Below are positions 57,090-64,000 of a stretch of DNA of 64,000 nt, piece after piece; the first letter of the stretch is position 1, and every line of letters starts with the position of its first letter. The notes under the pieces are model-generated. The model did no database searches. It worked only from the letters and a program-made list of their open reading frames with translations, and was not told the origin of the DNA. Position numbers and translations under genes: made by a program. Location: contig JSYX01000087.1 in NCBI GenBank assembly GCA_000787465.1, forward strand, positions 17,982 through 81,981, given 5' to 3'. The DNA is from Thermomucor indicae-seudaticae. Its lineage: Eukaryota > Mucoromycota > Mucoromycetes > Mucorales > Lichtheimiaceae.

Positions 57090-59448
57090 GTTATGCACCC
57101 ACAGAAACATAACCACGGGTCCACAATCGGCAGGAAAATGCAAATGGGTAGGAAACAACACAGTTGATCGATTGTTATTCTTCATTCTAACAAACGATGT
57201 GATCGCAGCTATATGACCAGTACATGAGGTTTCTGCGATTGTCTTAGTGGTGCGGAACGGACCTTTGACAGACAGTGAGCAATCTGTAGCCTTTGGTAGC
57301 TTTTCTAATAGTGCATGTACTCAGGGACGTTGTGTCGCCATGAAAGGCTTTGGTAAAAGCTTAATTTTGCAAGCTTCGTTCCCGTGTTTGACATGTGAGA
57401 TGATTCTCTTCCAGCTTTAGGTTCTGGAGAGAGACATGCACGCGATGAGCGAGGCGGCATGTTCGTTGTCGGTACCAAGCAAGCATCCCTCATGTCGCGT
57501 AAAATGTAAGATCATTCGCTGTTAGCAAAGTGGTACTCAGTGCAGCCAATTGAATACTATAGTGCGGGAAAAGTCATGGGGGGCTTCCTGAATTCTGGAG
57601 ATACGCAAAGTGTAACTTGGATAGACAAAGAATTAACGTGCTACTTCACGGTTTTGGCCAGGAATATGTCCTTATTCTATACCTGAAGTTCAGGATAAAC
57701 GTGCACCGGTTGATAAATTTTTACTTACGCGCAAGGAGTATCGACAGGATCGGAGCGAGATCGTCCAACGATAGCCACTTTGCTTAATTGTCAGGTCACA
57801 ACGGTGTATATGATGAATACTCCCGTTTCGTAACGTTGCAGATATAGTACAAGTCTACTGAATGAATATTAAGCGCTCTATCGGATGGCTTAAATCAGAC
57901 AGCAATGATTAAATAATGCATAGTCTTCAGTTTTCCTGAGAAGCCTACCTTACGGACTGTACGGTGCTTGTGCGCGGTTCGTAAGAGTCCACTCGAGTTG
58001 TGGATACTTCCGAATGTTAATAGAATCATCATGCGAGGAAATCGTAAATAAAACGCTGCTCGAAGGTAGCGCTAGCTGATGGATCCGAGCCGTGAATTTC
58101 GTAAAATCGCTATCAAATTCCCCGATAGAGCGCCAGGAGGCTACCTTCGCATGCCATAAGCAACTGTATGTATAACCTTCTGTTCTCCATGACTTAAACG
58201 ATCTGAGATGCGAGGCTTCTTTGGTAAGGCTGTATATTCTTTTTATGGCAACAAGGTGGCAGGTAGATACTCAATAAACGTTACATATACCAAATTTTCC
58301 ATGTGAGATCAACGCTCCGGGCACGTTAGATGCGAAGGCTTTCCGTCCACTTGAAGCAAAAGGCTTTGCAGAAGCACGCAGCCTAAACCATAGATGACGA
58401 AGCTGTCGCTTGATGCTACTATATTTCGTGCCAGTGAATCTTGGAATTTTATTCCGTATTATCAAGGTCTTCTTTCACCGTTTAAAGATTGAGGCGTATT
58501 CGAATAATTGGGTAATGCCTTGCTTTCCAGAACTCTTTCTTTTCTGCTTTTACGCAGACTCTCAGATGGCATCCGTACAGAGCGTGGTAGAACCAGTTAC
58601 TACAGCATGGTCGGACGTTCCGAGAGCGTCTTGTGAACTACATCATATGAGTGGCTGGTGTTCCGCTTCATCAAGTACTGAGGCGTCATTGGTTTAAGAC
58701 TCATGAGTCCAAACCGCGCATCGCCTGAACATGCGGATCGCTGGCAGCTGTGCTTAATTTGCACAAATCCTGATTCGAATGCGTTCGTTTCAAAGCTGAT
58801 CCAGTATTATCTCTAGTATACAGTCACCGCTCGCTAAACCGATGACCTCGGTTAGGCCAGAAGGCCATCGGATTAGCGAAAATATCGCTTTAGCGAATTG
58901 AATGCCCTCCAAGATCTGCTGGCTGAATGTGCCAGGCACGGAGCTGATGCTAGACATATTATAATCTTTCTATCTTTGATACGAGCCATTATGACAAGAA
59001 CAATTGCTGTCCGTTGGCCAACAGTTTATTGTCGCCGATAACTGCACTCGAAACTACATATAATATATAGTAAGCATACAGGGTTGCTTACTGCGCCACC
59101 CAATCCAGAAGAATTGCAAGTAGCGCGGGGAGTGGGGGAGGCTTTGTCTGATGAGCTTGATGAGCTTCTTTAAAAAAGTCATTGGTCCAAGCTGCCACGT
59201 AGAGGACATTGACCTAATCCCAGAGGAAGAAAACCAAGGCATTCATCAAACGCTTGTTGGAGATGTGCTGACCCATTGCACAAAGGTTGGAGGACGTAAG
59301 AGTTCCATCGGAGCACATAAGGCTCTTTAGAAGTATGAAATAATCCAATTTCGTGCACTTTGGTATGCGTAAAATCTATTCTAGTAGCTGGTGTGCACAT
59401 CAGAGTACTTAAGATTTTCATTTCCTATAGTGATGTTATCATTCTATA
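57090..59448. other. Gene-poor DNA; isolated transposon-like end near 58823
   Basis: No secure gene. TATACAGTCACCGCTCGCTAAA at 58818-58839 resembles the ends of the TA-flanked elements in this window, and is followed by a small hairpin (CCGATGACC...GGCCATCGG) and repeated TTAGCGAA motifs. A partner end was not found. Minus-strand stretches near 59050-59420 look like frame-broken coding DNA. Confidence 0.35.
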
Positions 59449-60127
59449 CAGTGGATCCCCGTTAATTTCAAGGAACGCGTGGACACGGCTAACCTTGAAA
59501 ATAAGAGGAGCTTGAAATTAACGGGATCCCGACAGTCAATAAACACAGTCTGTGTGCACCCATTCGATGGAAGCTTACCGAGGCGCCAACTTACTGTTCT
59601 ACGTATTTGCCGACCTTGGTTGATTATTTGGGTCGTCTTGCTAGCTAAACTGTCGCCGGTTCTTACAACACTGACAATATACGATGCGAAAATCAATTAA
59701 GTTCCTGGATGAGCGCACAAGGCACAAAGTGCCTCAGAACATATGAAGCCTCTCCGCTTGATCATCGGACTGACTGGAAGAGCATCGGGTCGGTGAAAGA
59801 GAAAGACGGTGTTACTGGATGAGGATTTGTTGTTAGATATGCTGATATCGTGCGCCGTTGATAAGACCGGCTGCTAGTTCACAGATTGCGGGACCTTCGG
59901 GACCACCCTCCTCTGAAGGCTTGTACCAAGCAACCATTGATTGCGAACTATTTAACCACTCAAAAAAAATTTGTTTCGGTTAAGCCATCAACCCTGTCCA
60001 ACCCTTGAAATAAGAAATTATCCGGAAGAGGAAAATTTTTCTTATGTTTTTTTCCGGTTCCCGTCCCAAAAGTTGAAATTACTGAGGTATTGAAATTAAC
60101 AGGACTGAAACTAACGGCGGTCCACTG
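59449..60127. mobile_element. Non-autonomous pogo/Tigger-type element, 679 bp
   Basis: The left end is CAGTGGATCCCCGTTAATTT. The complement of the right end is CAGTGGACCGCCGTTAGTTT. TA dinucleotides flank both ends (59447-59448 and 60128-60129), as expected for Tc1/mariner-pogo insertion. Next to each terminus are further inverted TTGAAATTAACGGG-type copies (59509-59527, and about 60072-60100). No intact transposase frame is visible inside. Confidence 0.8.
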
Positions 60128-60129
60128 TA

Positions 60130-63100
60130 GCTCGTCTTCGCATGCATCTGTATACACATAATCATTTTTGTACATATTTCATCTTTGCATCTGTGTATAT
60201 GCCGTACTCATCTTTGTACATATTCAACCTTTACATCTGTGCATGTATAATTACTTATTGTAACAAATGTCAATCTTCAAGTGTAAATATTACAGTCTGT
60301 ATATAAAAGCAACGAATAAAAGCCTTGGGTCCATTGTGTTTTTCTTTTTGACAAATGATCTATAGACGATACGAATGGACAAAACTGATCGCGAATTCGA
60401 ATCTGGATGTCGCAGGCCAGATCTAGCATTGAAACACAAACGAATACCGTAGGTGCAATGACACTGGTGACAGCACGTGTATGTATAATGCTAGCAACAG
60501 TTTAAATGCTATTGCTGGTTTCTCGTATTCCATCTTTCCATAGTTCTCGTACAGGTCTCGTTCTTTGGATCCGCTTCTTAATCGCTGGTGGTGGTGTAAG
60601 AACTCTTCAAGCATTGTTGATAAATGTGTCTAATTCATATCCGGGTACCATATGCCGCGCGACCAACAGAAGAACACTACCGTGTGCAATGTTTTCTTGT
60701 CGTGAATTGAAATCGAATGTACCTTGACATTTATGAGCGCCATGATCCGCAGCAGCCGCATCCATTACAAGCCCACCTATCTCCGGTAGACTTGGATGCT
60801 GTCGATGTTTTATTCATTGTTCGCCATGTCACTTATACTGACTGTACAAAGGTGCAAGTGCAGCGTAGCGTTTGTCGTGTTGAAGATGTAAACGAGCGCA
60901 AACCATCGGGCTTACCAGTAAGCTTCTCTGCCATCCTCTGGCCGATTCATTGTCTGCCAGGCCAATCATTGTGGGGAACTATGCGCTCTAGTGAGCGATC
61001 CTGTCTTGTTTCCTGTACCGAGGATGCTTAAATATCAACTGTGCTACAATGTGATACGATGATTGTTCGGTCTCTAAGACGACGAGAATAACACTGAATT
61101 CGTATACGATAACGTCGATACGTTAATGCAGTGATCACGTTTGTACGTCTTCGCGGTGTTCCTTGTGACGAAGCACTCAGCATGCGTCGAACAAAGGACT
61201 ACTGTGAGACCAGCTTCGTGCAGTACTTATGGCGATAACATACGACATCCTAAGTGAGACAGGCATGATAACAATAAATCCGCGCTTTAATGGATGTACA
61301 TGAATTTGCAAGCTCCATTTGTCTGCTACAACAAATTTCGTTTCATACATACAAAACTGAATAAAGTCGATCGAGCCACCTTAAGCCAAGGGAAAAAACA
61401 CACTCTCTCTCATCAATAAAAAGTATTCTCAGTAAGCTGGTCATAGTCATCAGACTTTCAGTAAGAACCATGTACCGTGATTGTACGCTGAAATGGCTGG
61501 ATATTTGCCCAAGTACATATTGAAGATGCGTTTCCTGTTTCAGCGATTTACTGACTGGAGCCCTTACGATCAGACTGCTGATCTGCTATTCTGCGGCACA
61601 TCAGCTTTTCCTATTTCTAAACGCCCCTCTCAAAATCAAAATTGTGGAAAACAAGAAAACATGGAGTACAATATCCAAGCGTGCTTAACACTAATCATGA
61701 TGACCATGGTAAGAAAATGCCTTAATGTCTTAAAATGTCTGACAATGACCGGACAGGATGCAGCTGACTTTTATTTCATCCTATTTGGTCTGAATTTGGG
61801 TAAGCTCAACCAAGTTCAAATCCTTGGCCATTATGCCTGGAAGATGTAATGAAATCTATTCTGCAATGTGGAATCAAAATGCCGATGAAACCATCAATGT
61901 TATTGGCATCGATCACATAGACCTTGTCGGCTGTTGTTCCGAGTGTACGCGGTCCCCAAGGCGCACTTGCTATTGGCGGTGTCTGATTGTTATCGAACAG
62001 CTGTTTGCAACAGAGTATTCGGGTAACTTCAAAATCGTCGTCTACGTTTTTCTTACCTTGTGCTTTATTGACTTCTAAGTTACATATCTTACTTTTATAG
62101 GTGTGCGCAAAGAACAGCGACAGCTCACCGAAGAAACATCACTTCAATATTGCTCGAGATTCGCGAGAAAGCTTTGCTGGCAAGATGAGTCTAACGAAGT
62201 GCACTGGCTTTGTGGTGCGACTTTTGAAAGCCTGGAAGTTGGACCTGTCCGGATGCAACAAGTCGACGGCCTACCTTGATATACTCATCAAGCTTTGCGA
62301 GCGGGCTCGGTCGTTTGCGAACTGCTGTGCCAATATTTTTTCCTAGATAATAATGGGAAAGTTTGATGTTGCGATAGGCATCGATTGTGGAGGTATCCGC
62401 CGTTATCACAGTCTAAAGGAGGCAGATGTCGTCGGTAAAGCGTGCTTGTTATTTTCTTTCAATACTTTATCACGTGACTGTTGATAACTTTTCTTGCTAG
62501 ATATATCGCTGGGCAGTGTTCATTTGTTAACGTATTACCGACACGTACATCGGCATCAAGTACACTGATACGATATGTGGCACGCATTCGGTATTAGAGC
62601 TCGACGTGTGCCACAGGTAAATAAAGCCAATATTGGATACTAATGCATCTTTATTGTATTCTGCAGCATGCTACGGCATCTTGCGGAAACAGTTGGGTAA
62701 GTCTATGGTCACCAGAAAATATAAAAGAACGCAATCAGCAGAGGAATTTCACGCAACGTATATCTACCGTTATAACAAGTTATATTTCTTAGGAATATGG
62801 ACTATAGTCACCATTTTGCCGCTATCAATGGACTCAACGAGCAATTATCCCAGCTCATCTGCCGAGTGAAGTTACCGATCAATATCTCCGGTTTCTAGCT
62901 CGAGGGCCGAGTAAGTAATATCGCGCGATATGCTCTTATGATTGTACTAATCTATAATAGAATACTAGTCCCGCTGCTTTGAGGAGACCGGCTCAAGTTA
63001 TTCCCTCGCATAGCGTGTCCAAATCAATGTAAGTATTCTGTGAAGCAATTGTATTTTCTTCTGCTGTTACTCACCGTAAGCGTGCTTATAGTGATGAAGA

Positions 63101-64000
63101 GTTGACGGCAGTGGAACGGGAAGAACAGGAAGGACAAAAGGAATAGCAGCAGCGACAAAAGCCTGAACAAATACAGCAGCAACGGTTGTGAGGACGGTAT
63201 GTAAATGTCAATCTGCGCTTCTTCTCGAGCGGCGCCAGCGTCTTTAGAAGGTAGACATTTAGATAGTTGGTTAGCTAGTAGTAAAGAGTGGCAATAAAGC
63301 ACTTACTTGATTGGCTGTGATACATTTTAAACGAGCCAAGTATCAATAAACAGTGGCAATAAAGTATGTCTCTGATTCGCTACAATGCACAATAAACGAC
63401 TCAATGGTCATTCTTCTTATTAGTAATGTCGGTACTTCCATTCGACTGCAGGAGCCTTATCGGTGTTTCATTCGCGTCAGACATGTCAGGCATTTCAGAC
63501 ATTTCTTTTCCATGGGGTTATTCTTTTCGTCTCATGCTGCCCAACCAGACGCTCGACCACTGCTATCGCTACCTGAATGCTTCTAGCTTTTTAAACCATG
63601 TACCGGAATTGTGTTACTCCACCGCTTACATTTTTATGATTCTGCCTTTATTCCGTTTCTGACGCTCTCGCAGATACCGTATACATGAGCTTTGGCCTTC
63701 TAGCAGGTTTCCCTGTCAATACTTCCAAGTTGCTGCTCAAGTCTCTGCTGCTGCACAAACTGCTTTCTACTTGATTCTCGTTCATTTTCTTAATATCAAG
63801 AGCAACAGTCACCATCCGCTTCGTGCACATTATTTTCTCTTTTCTATTACACAATTCTTCGAGGACGGAATTGGATCAAACAGCATGCACTTTGGATACT
63901 TGAGTTGCCAACATCTAACGGTCAGAAGTATATCATCGGTATAGTCGATGGACAAAGTGCAGACTAATGATTAGCAGAAATGAAGACAGAAAGAACAGCT
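60130..64000. other. Gene-poor DNA with unassigned open frames
   Basis: 60140-60310 is a TGTATA/CATCT-rich low-complexity tract. ATG-initiated frames without family match lie at 60423-60614 (minus, MLEEFLHHHQRLRSGSKERD), 60717-61031 (plus, MYLDIYERHDPQQPHPLQAH) and 63426-63662 (plus). Between 61480 and 62400 several blocks look protein-like on both strands, for example ASAPWGPRTLGTTADKVYVI on the minus strand near 61975, but they cannot be joined. A TTTTATAG acceptor-like site at 62100 precedes a plus-strand block. I read this as decayed coding DNA, probably repeat-derived. Confidence 0.35.

Noticed and set aside
62351..62440. FDVAIGIDCGGI, reminiscent of the first phosphate-binding loop of Hsp70-like proteins
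   Set aside because: Only about 12 residues match, key Gly/Thr residues are missing, and no further Hsp70 block follows in any frame.
1..64000. tRNA, rRNA and CRISPR features
   Set aside because: I looked for TΨC-arm signatures, rRNA-like stretches and regular direct repeats with spacers and found none convincing.

Overview
The window is nuclear DNA of an early-diverging filamentous fungus, most likely Mucoromycota and probably Mucorales. The basis is short introns (about 50-70 nt) with clear branch sites, fungal-type genes (Zn2Cys6 activator, GPI-anchor enzymes, MFS carriers), a Kv-type potassium channel, and a degraded repeat gene at 24.4-25.4 kb that resembles a family I remember as common in Mucorales genomes. 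The phylum call is inference; no rRNA or organelle marker is present.

Layout. 0-3 kb: no gene; a GC-rich foldback element (1124-1343) and a decayed AT-rich minisatellite (about 2007-2240). 3.1-7.7 kb: a HUB1/UBL5 ubiquitin-like splicing modifier with an RS-rich N-terminal extension, an IFRD-family regulator, and an uncharacterised Ser-rich protein. 7.8-12.7 kb: accessory DNA with a small secreted-protein gene, a decayed coiled-coil gene and several inverted repeats. 12.8-17.8 kb: ribosomal protein uL6 (L9), a voltage-gated K+ channel and a frameshifted monocarboxylate-type MFS pseudogene. 17.9-21 kb: two adjacent TA-flanked MITEs, an unidentified two-exon gene, and a secreted Pro-rich repeat protein. 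21.2-24.2 kb: mitochondrial uS14m and the spliceosome factor CLF1/CRNKL1. 24.3-28.6 kb: repeat-family pseudogene, sugar transporter, frameshifted Sel1-repeat gene. 29.4-34.3 kb: eS4 (RPS4) and LAS21/GPI7. 35-44 kb: C2H2 factor, M3-family mitochondrial oligopeptidase, EIPR1-like WD40 protein, and a Zn2Cys6 transcription factor whose zinc cluster needs a 7-nt microexon. 44-46.3 kb: no secure gene. 46.3-55.3 kb: DXD-type glycosyltransferase, TPR-MYND protein, GPI inositol-deacylase BST1/PGAP1, and a three-RRM NAM8/TRNAU1AP-like protein. 55.3-64 kb: gene-poor, with coding remnants, a signal-peptide ORF and a 679-bp pogo/Tigger-type non-autonomous element.

Themes. Three genes act in or near the spliceosome (HUB1, CLF1, NAM8-like), and the window itself has unusual splicing: at least four introns seem to start with GC, and one gene has a 7-nt microexon. 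Two enzymes act on GPI anchors (LAS21 adds phosphoethanolamine, BST1 removes the inositol acyl chain). Core genes look intact, while several accessory genes carry frameshifts or in-frame stops. No gene cluster acting as one novel system could be demonstrated. Exon boundaries were worked out by hand from splice motifs, reading phase and protein-family expectation, so they are models.
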